Positions 1-8,592 of a stretch of 64,000 bases of DNA are shown here, in pieces. Position 1 is the stretch's first letter. Each line of letters starts with the position of its first letter. The stretch comes from Pseudomonas sp. UMAB-08 (GTDB taxonomy: Bacteria > Pseudomonadota > Gammaproteobacteria > Pseudomonadales > Pseudomonadaceae). The DNA lies in NCBI RefSeq assembly GCF_900095225.1, contig NZ_LT607423.1, positions 16,820-80,819 on the forward strand, given 5' to 3'. The position numbers were made by a program, and so were the translations under genes. Under the pieces are notes generated by a model. It searched no databases. It was not told the DNA's origin and saw only the letters and a list, made by a program, of their open reading frames with translations.

Positions 1-693
1 CATCGTCACCACATGCCGTGTTTCGCAGACACTCGGCCGCGCCGGTTTAATGTGAATCAGCGACTGATCGAGCAGGAAGCGATTGCCTGACGTTTTATCC
101 ACCGCAATGTAATCGTGCTCAAAAAACTCGCGCCACGTCACGCTCTCCCGACTCGCCAAAACATGGTCGCGGCGGCAGGCCAGCACATAGGTGTCCTGTA
201 CCAATAACTCAAACTCAAGCCCGACATCCAGATTACCCATGAAACTGAGGCCCAGGTCGGCCTCGCCACTGACCACCGCGTCGTGTACGTCGTGAGCGCT
301 GGCGTCGAGCACCTTTACTCTGATTTTCGGGTAGAGCTGGTGATAGCGAGCGACCACCCGCGGCATGAAGTAATAAGCCGCCGACGGCACACACGCGACT
401 GTGACATGGCCCAGGCGTGTCGACGCGACATCGCTGATACCCAGCAATGCGTCGTCGAGGTCATCGAGCAAACGCTCGGCACGCGGTGCGAACGCCCGCC
501 CTACCATGGTCAGGCTGACGCGGCGTGTGGTGCGTTCGAACAGCTTGACGCCCAACGCTTCCTCAAGCTTTTCGATACGTCGGCTAAGGGCCGGCTGAGA
601 AATATGAATCGCTTCGGCAGCCTTGCCAAAGCTGCCTTTTTCCACCACGGCGCGGAAAGCCTGGAGATCGTTCAGGTCGAAGTTGATAGCCAT
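1..693 (-). CDS. LysR-family transcriptional regulator (C-terminus cut by window edge)
   Basis: Reading the minus strand from the ATG at 693 gives 231 codons without a stop, running off the window at base 1. The N-terminus is a standard LysR winged helix-turn-helix: residues 1-60 contain FRAVVEKGSFGKAAEA and ISQPALSRRIEKLEEALG, followed by the linker helix and the first half of a periplasmic-binding-protein-like effector domain. LysR proteins act in the cytoplasm as ligand-responsive activators or repressors and usually control a nearby or divergent gene. The effector domain is incomplete and the upstream neighbour (a glutathione transferase) is on the same strand, so no target or ligand can be proposed. 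Confidence 0.9.
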   Translation of the reverse strand, partial: MAINFDLNDLQAFRAVVEKGSFGKAAEAIHISQPALSRRIEKLEEALGVKLFERTTRRVSLTMVGRAFAPRAERLLDDLDDALLGISDVASTRLGHVTVACVPSAAYYFMPRVVARYHQLYPKIRVKVLDASAHDVHDAVVSGEADLGLSFMGNLDVGLEFELLVQDTYVLACRRDHVLASRESVTWREFFEHDYIAVDKTSGNRFLLDQSLIHIKPARPSVCETRHVVTM

Positions 694-907
694 GGAGCAC
701 GCACGCCAGAGGCAATTAATAGGTTGAATACGTCGCGGCAGGGAACAGGGTCATGGATGCATGGTTTCAGGACTCGCGTCTTTCACCTTATTGCGGCGGC
801 GAAACAGGGTACCAAGGAATTGCATTCAGCGAGACCAAAAGTGGACTGAGCGTCGGGCCCCTCTGAACCGGAGCCCAGAGGAAACGTGAAGTGCCAACAA
901 GCACATT

Positions 908-1615
908 TCAATCCGCGCTTTTCAAGTAATTCGAGGGGAAAAGCGCACGCCTCGCCTGTTCATCCAACTCTTTCTTGAACGCATGGTCCTTGCCGACGGC
1001 TCGCGCTCGAAGCACCGCCGGGCGAGCATCGATTGTCTGGAACCATCGTTTGAGGTTTGGAAAAGCAGCCAGCGGATCGGCTTCGCCTTTCATCACGCGG
1101 GGCGCTCGATCCAGCCAACCCCAGGCTGACATATCAACGATCGAATAATCATCACCCACGATGTAGTCGCGCCCGCTCAGACGGTCATCCAGCACCTGAT
1201 AGTGCCGCTCGATCTCGCGGCGATAACGATTCACTGCATACTCATTGTCATCCGGCGCTGCGTATTGAAAATGCACAGCCTGGCCCGAGAATGGCCCCAG
1301 GCCCGTGCCTATGAAAAACAGCCACGACAGCAGCTCGGGACGATCAACAGGCGTGCCGATAAAGCGTCCGGTTTTCTCACCGAGGTAGAGCAAGATGGCG
1401 CTCGAATCGAACACTCTGGCATCGCCGCCACCCGGTCCTTCGGTGTCAACAATGGCCGGTACCTTGCCATTCGGATTGATGGCGCGGAACTCGGGGGTGT
1501 GCTGCTCGCCTTTGCTGGTATCAATCGGCACGACTTCATAGGCAAGGCCCAGTTCTTCAAGCAACAGTGCGACTTTGGCCGGGTTGGGTGTCGGGTGGAA
1601 ATAGAAGCGGATCAT
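908..1615 (-). CDS. Glutathione S-transferase family protein (YfcG/Nu-class-like)
   Basis: The 235-residue product has an N-terminal thioredoxin-fold GST domain (about 1-85; MIRFYFHPTPNPAKVALLLE, PNGKVPAIVD, DSSAILLYLGEKTG) and an all-helical C-terminal domain (about 90-205; IVGDDYSIVDMSAWGWL is the N-capping-box region). Family knowledge: Nu-class relatives such as YfcG have glutathione-disulfide reductase or peroxidase activity rather than classical conjugation. It resembles the GST at 2425-3132 along its whole length, and the two flank a TetR regulator gene, so TetR control of both is a reasonable inference. The substrate cannot be told from sequence. The start is the only good ATG ahead of the conserved strand. 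Confidence 0.88.
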   Translation of the reverse strand: MIRFYFHPTPNPAKVALLLEELGLAYEVVPIDTSKGEQHTPEFRAINPNGKVPAIVDTEGPGGGDARVFDSSAILLYLGEKTGRFIGTPVDRPELLSWLFFIGTGLGPFSGQAVHFQYAAPDDNEYAVNRYRREIERHYQVLDDRLSGRDYIVGDDYSIVDMSAWGWLDRAPRVMKGEADPLAAFPNLKRWFQTIDARPAVLRARAVGKDHAFKKELDEQARRALFPSNYLKSAD

Positions 1616-1687
1616 GGCGTTCAGCCCTTATGGAGCGTGCGAGGGGTAGTTTTCAGCGACGCTATCGCCACACAGCAATCACCACGT

Positions 1688-1702
1688 TAATCGCGAAGAT
1701 TA
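1688..1702. promoter_or_regulatory. Small inverted repeat, possible TetR operator
   Basis: TAATC-GCGAA-GATTA is a perfect 5-bp inverted repeat with a 5-bp spacer in the 202-bp gap between the divergent GST (908-1615) and tetR (1818). TetR proteins often bind such repeats between divergent genes. The match is short and could be chance. Confidence 0.25.
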
Positions 1703-1731
1703 CCCATTGCAGCACGCTAGATGCCTCGCCT

Positions 1732-1759
1732 TTGCGTTTTAGAACGATTGATTTAGAAT
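1732..1759 (+). promoter_or_regulatory. Possible sigma-70 promoter of the tetR-GST pair
   Basis: TTGCGT at 1732-1737 and TAGAAT at 1754-1759 are separated by 16 bp, about 60 bp before the tetR start codon. Five of six bases match the -10 consensus and the -35 box is weaker. This comes from sequence match only. Confidence 0.3.
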
Positions 1760-1817
1760 AGTTCGGAAAGGACAAAGGGGCAACGGCTTTGTCCGCCTGA
1801 TGCAGAGGAACAGCGAG

Positions 1818-2432
1818 ATGGCTCGACCAAGAGAATTTGATGAAGCCGCCGTGCTCGATGCAGCCGTGCAATGCTTCTGGGTACGGGGGTATGAAGCCAC
1901 CTCGATTCGCGACCTTGCCCAGAAAATGGGGATCACGGGCGCCAGCCTTTACAACGCGTTCGGCGATAAACGTTCACTGTATCGACGCGCGCTGGACCAC
2001 TACCTGGAGCAACGCCTGGTTGAACGCATCAATCGCCTGGAGAAGCTGGCCCCACGTGAAGCGATTGGCGCATTCTTTAGCGAAATCATCGAACGGTCCC
2101 TGAACGATCCGCAGAACAAAGGCTGCATGCTAGTGAACGGAGCGCTCGAAGCCTCCCCCCTTGACCCGGGGTTCCAACGTGCCATTGCCGACGTTTTCAC
2201 GCAGATAGAGGCTTTTTTTCACCGCTGCGTGATAACGGGTCAGCACACCGGGGCAATTTCCACCTCACAGCCTGCCGATGACTTGGCACGCCTGCTTCTG
2301 GGCGTCCTGCTGGGCATTCGCGTCCTCGCCCGCGCACGGCCAGAGCGAGACCTGCTGGAAGGCTTGGTGCGTCCAGCCCTTGCCCTACTCGACCATCACA
2401 CCACTGCAATGGGAAGCATCCGCCATGATTGA
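1818..2432 (+). CDS. TetR/AcrR-family transcriptional regulator
   Basis: Start chosen at the ATG at 1818 (MARPREFDEAAVLDAA), which has an AGAGGA ribosome-binding site about 9 bases upstream; an in-frame ATG at 1800 lies ahead of that site. The 204-residue product has a TetR DNA-binding domain at about 5-55 (CFWVRGYEATSIRDLA, GITGASLYNAFGDKRSLY) and a helical ligand domain. The arrangement resembles the AcrR/NemR-type repressors of electrophile and oxidant defence genes. The gene overlaps the downstream GST by 8 bp (ATGATTGA), so the two are translationally coupled, and it is divergent from a second GST. A role as local repressor of the GST genes is inferred, not shown. Confidence 0.9.
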   Translation: MARPREFDEAAVLDAAVQCFWVRGYEATSIRDLAQKMGITGASLYNAFGDKRSLYRRALDHYLEQRLVERINRLEKLAPREAIGAFFSEIIERSLNDPQNKGCMLVNGALEASPLDPGFQRAIADVFTQIEAFFHRCVITGQHTGAISTSQPADDLARLLLGVLLGIRVLARARPERDLLEGLVRPALALLDHHTTAMGSIRHD

Positions 2433-3132
2433 GCTCTATTACTGGCCCACCCCCAATGGCCATAAAATCACCCTGTTTCTCGAGGAGGCCGGGCTGGACT
2501 ACACCCTCCACCCGGTCGATATCAGCGCAGGCGATCAGTTCAAACCAGAGTTTCTGGCTTTCTCGCCCAACAACAGAATGCCCGCCATCATCGACACTGC
2601 ACCTGCAGATGGCGGTGAGCCGATAACGATTTTCGAATCTGGCGCCATCCTGATGTACCTCGCGGAGAAGACCGGGCTATTCCTGCCCAGCGACGTTCGC
2701 GGTCGTAAAACCGTGTCTGAATGGCTGTTCTGGCAAGTAGGTGGCTTGGGTCCCATGGCCGGACAAAACCATCACTTCGGCCTCTATGCGCCCGAGAAAA
2801 TTCCTTACGCGATCAACCGTTACGTCAACGAGACGAAGCGGCTGTACAGCGTGCTCGACCGTCGGCTGGCCGGTCGGGAGTTTATTGCCGGCGAGCACTA
2901 CACCATCGCTGACATGGCATCCTACCCTTGGGTTGTCCCATGGAAACAACAGCAACAGAACCTTGACGACTTCCCCAACCTGCGCCGCTGGTTTGAAGCC
3001 GTGCAAGCCCGTCCGGCGACGATACGGGCTTACGCCAAAGGCGAACCCTTCTCTAGCCGCCCCGCCGTCACCGAGGACGGCAAGAAAATCCTGTTTGGGC
3101 AAACGGCGCCAGAGCGTCCCAAGGGTCAGTAA
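2425..3132 (+). CDS. Glutathione S-transferase family protein (YfcG/Nu-class-like), coupled to tetR
   Basis: The ATG at 2425 overlaps the tetR stop codon by 8 bp and gives 235 residues (MIELYYWPTPNGHKITLFLE). The thioredoxin-like domain (1-90) carries the cis-Pro region NNRMPAIID and ESGAILMYLAEKTG; the helical domain follows (IAGEHYTIADMASYPW at about 150-165). The length and order of domains match the GST at 908-1615, so they are paralogues. Family members use glutathione to reduce disulfides or peroxides or act on electrophiles; the exact substrate is unknown. Translational coupling to the repressor suggests that induction raises both proteins together. Confidence 0.9.
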   Translation: MIELYYWPTPNGHKITLFLEEAGLDYTLHPVDISAGDQFKPEFLAFSPNNRMPAIIDTAPADGGEPITIFESGAILMYLAEKTGLFLPSDVRGRKTVSEWLFWQVGGLGPMAGQNHHFGLYAPEKIPYAINRYVNETKRLYSVLDRRLAGREFIAGEHYTIADMASYPWVVPWKQQQQNLDDFPNLRRWFEAVQARPATIRAYAKGEPFSSRPAVTEDGKKILFGQTAPERPKGQ

Positions 3133-3169
3133 ACCTATGGACCGCAGGAGCGAAGCCGGCCGGTCATCC

Positions 3170-5236
3170 TCAAACCATCGGCGATGTGCTCACTACCCGT
3201 AACGCGAGGCCTTCATAAGCGTCCAGGGTGATGGTGAATTCGCCTTGCTCGGTCAGATCCCCCTCGACTCGTTCATTGATGATATCAACGACCGGGCCGG
3301 GGGCGATGTCGGGCAGATGCAAGGTCTCGACGACGGGTTCAGCACTGAAGTTCAGTGCGGTGATCTGGGTGCCCTTCCCGGCTGGCAGTTCGTGAACCAT
3401 GATCAGCAGACCTGGATGCTGCACGTCAGGGATCAAAATCTGGCGACTCGCGGCGATGTCGTACGCGCGCCGCACAGCCAGTATTTTCTTGAGCTGAGAA
3501 ACAAAGGAGTCCGGCCGCTGCAATTGATCGACCAGGCTGCCGTACAGCGTCTTCGGACGCGGCATGTTGCCAGCCGAAAACTCCGCGTCAGGGTCGAGGT
3601 CGACCAGATCGTAAGCCCCCCGATGAATCCAGCGCGTATCGCCATCCTGCATCAAATGTTGCACCTGCTCGGCTGGCAGCGTCAGCGCGCCCACCAAGTC
3701 CCAGCCGGACAAGGCGAAAACACCCGGCTGCATCGCGTTGTACATCACCAACAACAAATGAATGTGCTGGATCTGCTGAATGTCGGCATCTGTGATCGCC
3801 TCAAGATCGCGAATACCCAAGGCTGCGGTGATAATGCTGGCCGTGGTGCAGGACACGCCGTTCGTAACGAACTTGAGATTGTAGGGCGCGTGTTCCCCTG
3901 CCAGCCGTTCGTACATTTCTTCGCGGATGTGTTCGCGCAAGATGTTTCCAGGGAAGGTCTGCCCCTGATAGTGATAAGTATCGTGGGCGTGCAGCGTCCA
4001 GAAGTGCACCAGTTCAAGGGTCAACTCATCATGGTTTTGCAGCGCGTGAATCAGCGAAGCAGGATCAATCCCGAACACATGGACCTGACGCAGCATCAGC
4101 CGCAAGAACTCAGTATTGCCGGTCAGTAACGCGTGCTGGTAAGCCGGTCGGGTAATGAAGTCGTAGGACAGATCGGCGCCGCCGTGGGACATGGCAGCGA
4201 TGTCATCCAGGGTCAGGTTCAGCTCCTGAAAGCTGAAGCCTCCCGCCTTGCGAATGGCGCCGCCCAGCAGTTGATTACCGGTGATCGACAACGGGTGACT
4301 CTCTGACCAGGCATTGCCTTCGGCCCTGCGTTCGACCCCGAGAAAACCATTGGCGTCGAGACGTAATACCCGTGCGCCCATGACATCGATGGCATGCAAC
4401 GCATCGCCGATGATCATCTGTTGTGCGGCAAAGCTTGGGTCCAGCCAGTTGAGTGATGGCTGCCCTTCTTTGAAATAGTGCAGATACACCCAGCGCCGGT
4501 CCTTTCCGTCCACGCCCTGAACCACCGGTGTGGCACTCCAATCGGTATCCTTGATGCCCGGTTCGAAGAAAATAACCCGCTGCAACTGCCCCACGATGTA
4601 ATGCTTGTCTCTGAGACAGTCGACGATTTCCGGCGTGAGGTTCACCGCATCCCGACCTTGCGGAATGTCAGGCAACAGGTGCCAGTCCTCCTCCCTGATC
4701 TCGACCATGTGGTAAAGGCCTGGATAGTCTTCGTAGGCCATTTCAGCCAGACGAAAATCAGCGCCTTTGCCCGTGTGAGAAGGAATCACATCGTCGATGA
4801 TGACGGCGTTGTGCGCAGCGGCGATGCGGCTCAAACGTTGAAATTGCGCGTCGGTGCCCAGCTCTGGGTCGATCTCGAAACTGATCCTGTCGAAGTTGCC
4901 ATCAATGCTGGGCGTACGAAGACGCCCTTGCAAACCACCGGAGGTTTTGAGTGGGCCGTTGTGAATGCCCTCAATACCGATTTCGGACAAGGCGTGCCAC
5001 AGCGTCTCATCGGCAAGCGCCTCCAACACAGAGCCGCCCTCACGGGTCACAATGGATGCCGGGTAAGCGGTGAACCAGACCGATGCAATGGCCGAGGCAT
5101 CTCGGGGGCGAGTCTGCGCATAAGGCCTCTGCCAGAGCCTGCCCTGCCCCGAATACAATTTGGCGCGCTGCTTGGCGGCATTGAGCATCGACTGCTCGAC
5201 CAGCCACTCCACATACTGCTTGTCCGGGGTCGTCAT
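3170..5236 (-). CDS. GH13 alpha-amylase-family enzyme, trehalose synthase (TreS)-like
   Basis: The product is about 688 residues from the ATG at 5236, which has a GGGAG site about 11 bases upstream; a GTG at 5248 sits directly on that site and is less likely. The sequence has the landmarks of a GH13 barrel: DVIPSHTGKG (region I), VLRLDANGF with the candidate nucleophile Asp (region II), GFSFQELN with the candidate acid/base Glu (region III) and LQNHDELTLE (region IV), then a C-terminal beta domain from about residue 600. TreS enzymes interconvert maltose and trehalose in the cytoplasm. Pseudomonads usually carry treS beside glgB or fused to a maltokinase; here the gene stands alone and its motifs are divergent, so the true substrate may differ. 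Confidence 0.75.
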   Translation of the reverse strand: MTTPDKQYVEWLVEQSMLNAAKQRAKLYSGQGRLWQRPYAQTRPRDASAIASVWFTAYPASIVTREGGSVLEALADETLWHALSEIGIEGIHNGPLKTSGGLQGRLRTPSIDGNFDRISFEIDPELGTDAQFQRLSRIAAAHNAVIIDDVIPSHTGKGADFRLAEMAYEDYPGLYHMVEIREEDWHLLPDIPQGRDAVNLTPEIVDCLRDKHYIVGQLQRVIFFEPGIKDTDWSATPVVQGVDGKDRRWVYLHYFKEGQPSLNWLDPSFAAQQMIIGDALHAIDVMGARVLRLDANGFLGVERRAEGNAWSESHPLSITGNQLLGGAIRKAGGFSFQELNLTLDDIAAMSHGGADLSYDFITRPAYQHALLTGNTEFLRLMLRQVHVFGIDPASLIHALQNHDELTLELVHFWTLHAHDTYHYQGQTFPGNILREHIREEMYERLAGEHAPYNLKFVTNGVSCTTASIITAALGIRDLEAITDADIQQIQHIHLLLVMYNAMQPGVFALSGWDLVGALTLPAEQVQHLMQDGDTRWIHRGAYDLVDLDPDAEFSAGNMPRPKTLYGSLVDQLQRPDSFVSQLKKILAVRRAYDIAASRQILIPDVQHPGLLIMVHELPAGKGTQITALNFSAEPVVETLHLPDIAPGPVVDIINERVEGDLTEQGEFTITLDAYEGLALRVVSTSPMV

Positions 5237-5449
5237 CTGTTCAGTCACTCCCTCTTTAAGGTGGATTGGAGAAGAACGCCTAAAGCGATATGAGCATCCT
5301 CAAGCCAATCCTGTCTGCGCTATTGCCTACCTCTATGAGCGCCAGCAGCGGCAAACGTTGCATCGTTTGCCTATTTCTCCCGTCGCAGTGGTTTCGGTGA
5401 GGTCGCCCGATCACCCGTTTTTTAGGACCCGCGTCTCAGTCAAGCCAAG

Positions 5450-7387
5450 CTATTTGGCTTTACGGCGCTTACGGGTGGTCGCGGCCTTGGGTGCAGCTGC
5501 ACTGCGCTTCTTCTTCCAGGGCGTATTGCCGCGACCCGCCGGGCTCGCGGGTCCGGCAATGGTCAGGCCCAAGCCAGCGCAACGACCCACTTGTTTGCTC
5601 ATCCAGGCTGACTGTTTGGCCACGAAGTCCTCCAGGCTCATCTCGCCGCTCTGGACCATATCCAGCGCCTGCTCCCAGATGGCGGTGGTTCCGGGATCGG
5701 CGATGGCTCGGGGCACGGCGTCGATCAGGCTGAAGGCTGCCGGGGTGGCGGCTAATGCCTTGCCCTGCTTGATCAGATAGCCCCGATTGAGCAATCCCTG
5801 AATGATCCCGGCACGCGTCGCCTCAGTACCGATGCCGGTGGTGTCCTTGAGTTTCTGCTTGAGTCGGGGATCGTCTACCAGTTTGGCGACGTTCTTCATC
5901 GCCTTGATCAGATCGCCTTCGGTGAAGGGCTTGGGCGGCTGGGTCCAGAGGTCTTTCAGCGTTACGTCCGCCACGTCACACTCTTGCCCTTCGGTCAGGG
6001 CCGGCAGGATTTGGGCCGGAGGCGCTTCGCGGCCTTTGGCGGGCGCCACGGCTTGCGGAAGTGCACGCCGCCAGCCGGGCTCGACGATCACCTTGCCTAC
6101 TGCGCGCAACGCCTGCCCGGCGCAGTCAAAATCCGCTTGGGTTCGGTCGTATTCGTGGTTTGGTAGAAACTGCGCCAGATAGCGCGCCCGAATCAAGGTG
6201 TAGACCGCCCGGTGCTTACCTGCCAGGCGCCCAAGGTCTATCGCTGCGGCAGTCGGGATGATGCCGTGGTGGGCGCTGACCTTCGCGTCGTTCCACGCCC
6301 GCGAGCGGCGCTTGGGGTCTATGTGTTTCAGCAGGTCTGCCAGGTCCGGATCGGCACGGCCCAAGGCAGCCAGAATCCCTGGTGCTTCGCTGTGCTGGCT
6401 CAGCGGCAGGTAGCCGCAATCACTGCGCGGGTAGGTAATGACTTTATGGGTTTCGTAAAGTGCCTGGGCGATGTCCAGGGTTTCTTGAGCGCCAAAGCCC
6501 AGTTTTTTGGAGCACACTTCCTGCAGAGTCCCCAAATCGAACAGCAACGGCGGTGCTTCGCGCATGCGCTCGGTGCGCAGCTTGATCACCCGTGCGCTGG
6601 CGGCCTTGGCCATGGCGGCTGCAGCCTCTTGAGCCAGCGCCTGGTTCAAGCAGCGACCGTGCTCGTCACACGTGTCTTCGTGCGCGCGCCACTGGGCGGT
6701 TAAATACGCGCCGTCGCAGAGTAGCTGCACATCAATCGCCCAATACGGGACCGGCACGAAATCGGCAATGCTGCGGTCGCGGTCCACGACCAGGCGCAGG
6801 GTCGGTGTCTGTACCCGCCCCACTGGCAGCACGCCTTGATAGCCGGACTGGCGCCCAAGCAAGGTGAACAAGCGACTCATGTTCATCCCAATCAACCAGT
6901 CGGCGCGCGAGCGGCCCAGCGCCGAATGATAGAGACTAAACGTCTCGACACCGGGCTTGAGCGCCGCCAGCGCCTTACGGATCGACGCATCGTCGAGGGC
7001 TGATAGCCAGAGCCGTTGGATCGGCCCACGGTACCGACAATACTCCACCAGCTCTCGGGCAATCATTTCACCCTCACGGTCGGCATCCGTCGCAATGACC
7101 AGCTCACGGGCCTCACCGAGCAAACGTTTGACAGCCTTGAACTGGCTTGCAGTCTTCGGCTTGACCAGCATTTTCCACTCTTTGGGTACGATCGGCAGAT
7201 CGGCCAGGACCCAGCGTTTGTACCGGGCGTCATAAGCGTCCGGCGGTGCCGTTTCCAATAGATGACCGATGCACCAGGTCACCGTGACGTTCGATCCCAC
7301 CCAGCAGCCATCGCCGCGCCTGTCAGCGCCCAGTACCTTGGCAATGTCTTTGGCCTGGGAAGGTTTTTCACACAGGAAGAGCCGCAT
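5450..7387 (-). CDS. topB: DNA topoisomerase III (type IA)
   Basis: 645 residues from the ATG at 7387 (MRLFLCEKPSQAKDIAKVLG); two further in-frame ATGs at 7393 and 7396 are close. The TOPRIM domain is at about 1-150 with the metal-binding acidic triad in IATDADREGEM. The catalytic tyrosine lies in VITYPRSDCGYL (about residue 320), and the RVQTPTLRLVVDRD segment is typical. A basic Lys/Arg/Ala-rich tail follows the core. Type IA enzymes cut and pass single DNA strands, decatenating replication and recombination intermediates, usually with RecQ. The length matches chromosomal TopB proteins. No plasmid or integrative-element gene lies nearby, so this is taken as the housekeeping copy. Confidence 0.95.
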   Translation of the reverse strand: MRLFLCEKPSQAKDIAKVLGADRRGDGCWVGSNVTVTWCIGHLLETAPPDAYDARYKRWVLADLPIVPKEWKMLVKPKTASQFKAVKRLLGEARELVIATDADREGEMIARELVEYCRYRGPIQRLWLSALDDASIRKALAALKPGVETFSLYHSALGRSRADWLIGMNMSRLFTLLGRQSGYQGVLPVGRVQTPTLRLVVDRDRSIADFVPVPYWAIDVQLLCDGAYLTAQWRAHEDTCDEHGRCLNQALAQEAAAAMAKAASARVIKLRTERMREAPPLLFDLGTLQEVCSKKLGFGAQETLDIAQALYETHKVITYPRSDCGYLPLSQHSEAPGILAALGRADPDLADLLKHIDPKRRSRAWNDAKVSAHHGIIPTAAAIDLGRLAGKHRAVYTLIRARYLAQFLPNHEYDRTQADFDCAGQALRAVGKVIVEPGWRRALPQAVAPAKGREAPPAQILPALTEGQECDVADVTLKDLWTQPPKPFTEGDLIKAMKNVAKLVDDPRLKQKLKDTTGIGTEATRAGIIQGLLNRGYLIKQGKALAATPAAFSLIDAVPRAIADPGTTAIWEQALDMVQSGEMSLEDFVAKQSAWMSKQVGRCAGLGLTIAGPASPAGRGNTPWKKKRSAAAPKAATTRKRRKAK

Positions 7388-7563
7388 GGTCATCATCGTT
7401 CATTGCGTCGGGGGATGAGGTGCAGCATGCGCAGTGTTGGGGGTTGAGGCAACCTTTATCTGTATGGATGTACAGCCTTATCGCGCATCTGTTGGCCTGG
7501 AGCCTGTTCGGGATCATCAGCGCCGCGAACATCTGGTTGCTTGCGCAACTGGCTATATTAAGG

Positions 7564-7577
7564 TTGATCCACATCAA
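7564..7577. promoter_or_regulatory. Consensus Anr/FNR box
   Basis: TTGAT-CCAC-ATCAA is a perfect match to the Anr/FNR consensus TTGAT-N4-ATCAA. It is centred 89 bp before the start codon of the universal stress protein at 7660, which would allow class II activation with a transcription start near 7612. Universal stress protein genes of pseudomonads are known Anr targets. Confidence 0.75.
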
Positions 7578-7659
7578 ATACTGCGCCACGACCTGGAGCA
7601 TGCTTGCATTAAGCGGCTACCATCGGTGGCAACTAACGACTTTTTCGCCGGGGTGCATC

Positions 7660-8592
7660 ATGACCAATCAACAGCGACTCATGCTCATTGTTCCTCCTTT
7701 GCTGGAGAAAACCCCGGCGTTTGAGCGCGCCGCAGCATTGGCAAAAGCCAAAGGTGCTGCCTTGCACATTGTTGCCTTTGATTATCTGGAAGGCTTGGCG
7801 ACCGCCGGACTGGTCAACGCGCGGGCACTGGAGGAAATGCGCTCCAGCTATGTCGAGCGCCATCGTCAATGGCTGGAAGAGCAAGCGCATCCGCTACGTC
7901 ATTTGGGCATAGAAGTCACGACAGCAGTGGTCTGGGCTGAACATCCCCTGAAGGAAATGCTCACGTACTTGCACGAAATGCCTGTTGACCTGGTGATCAA
8001 GGATTTGCAACACGAGTCCTTACTAAAGCGCGCTGTATTTACCACCCTGGACCTGCAACTGCTTCATGAGTGTCCCTACCCTTTGCACTTTGTTGCAAAA
8101 AGCCATAACCCTACGCCTCGCAGAATCGTTGCAGCGGTTGATCTACTGCATCCCGATGATCAGTATTCCGGGTTCAATGACACGATCATTCACGAAGCGT
8201 TGAAACTGGGTACTCAATGCAACGCTCAGGTGGATGTGGTGTATGCCTATGACCTGTCAATGATTGATGCGGCGGATTATAGCTACGCCAGTGCCTCAAT
8301 GATGTTCGATTCAAACCTGGCACCGACTACACCGACCTTGTACGAACTGGAAAATGTAGCCTTCGATACATTGGCTGAACGCAACGGTGTTCCCGTGGAG
8401 AACCGTCACTTTATGCTGGGAAGCCCTTCCAAGGTATTAGCCCGCTTTGCCGAGAGCCAAGACATCGACGTTATCGTTATGGGCCGGCTACACCACCGAA
8501 GCTTGGGGCATCTGCTGGGAAGCACGGCAGAGCGCATCCTTTACAAGATGCCGGGCAGTGTTTTGATACTCAATCCAGACACCTCGATTTAA
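7660..8592 (+). CDS. Tandem universal stress protein
   Basis: Start chosen at the ATG at 7660 (MTNQQRLMLIVPP), which has a GGGG-rich ribosome-binding region; the open frame upstream contains the Anr box and is not coding. The 310-residue product has two Usp folds, about 1-145 and 150-308. The second holds the ATP-binding pattern G-x2-x-x9-GST in GRLHHRSLGHLLGSTAERIL; in the first this pattern is degenerate. Tandem UspE-like proteins support survival under anaerobic energy stress. A consensus Anr box upstream fits that. The 3' end overlaps the convergent P-type ATPase gene by 23 bp. Confidence 0.9.
   Translation: MTNQQRLMLIVPPLLEKTPAFERAAALAKAKGAALHIVAFDYLEGLATAGLVNARALEEMRSSYVERHRQWLEEQAHPLRHLGIEVTTAVVWAEHPLKEMLTYLHEMPVDLVIKDLQHESLLKRAVFTTLDLQLLHECPYPLHFVAKSHNPTPRRIVAAVDLLHPDDQYSGFNDTIIHEALKLGTQCNAQVDVVYAYDLSMIDAADYSYASASMMFDSNLAPTTPTLYELENVAFDTLAERNGVPVENRHFMLGSPSKVLARFAESQDIDVIVMGRLHHRSLGHLLGSTAERILYKMPGSVLILNPDTSI

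Noticed and set aside
283..849. Plus-strand open frame of 188 codons at the left edge
   Set aside because: It lies antisense to the LysR gene, whose helix-turn-helix reads clearly on the minus strand; the plus frame is a shadow.
3137..3160. REP-like element (GCAGGAGCGAAGCCGG)
   Set aside because: It resembles half of a Pseudomonas REP, but no palindromic stem or second copy is present.
5450..7387. Topoisomerase III as a sign of an integrative element
   Set aside because: topB is often carried on integrative elements, but there are no integrase, pilus, partition or tRNA attachment sites nearby; it is treated as chromosomal.
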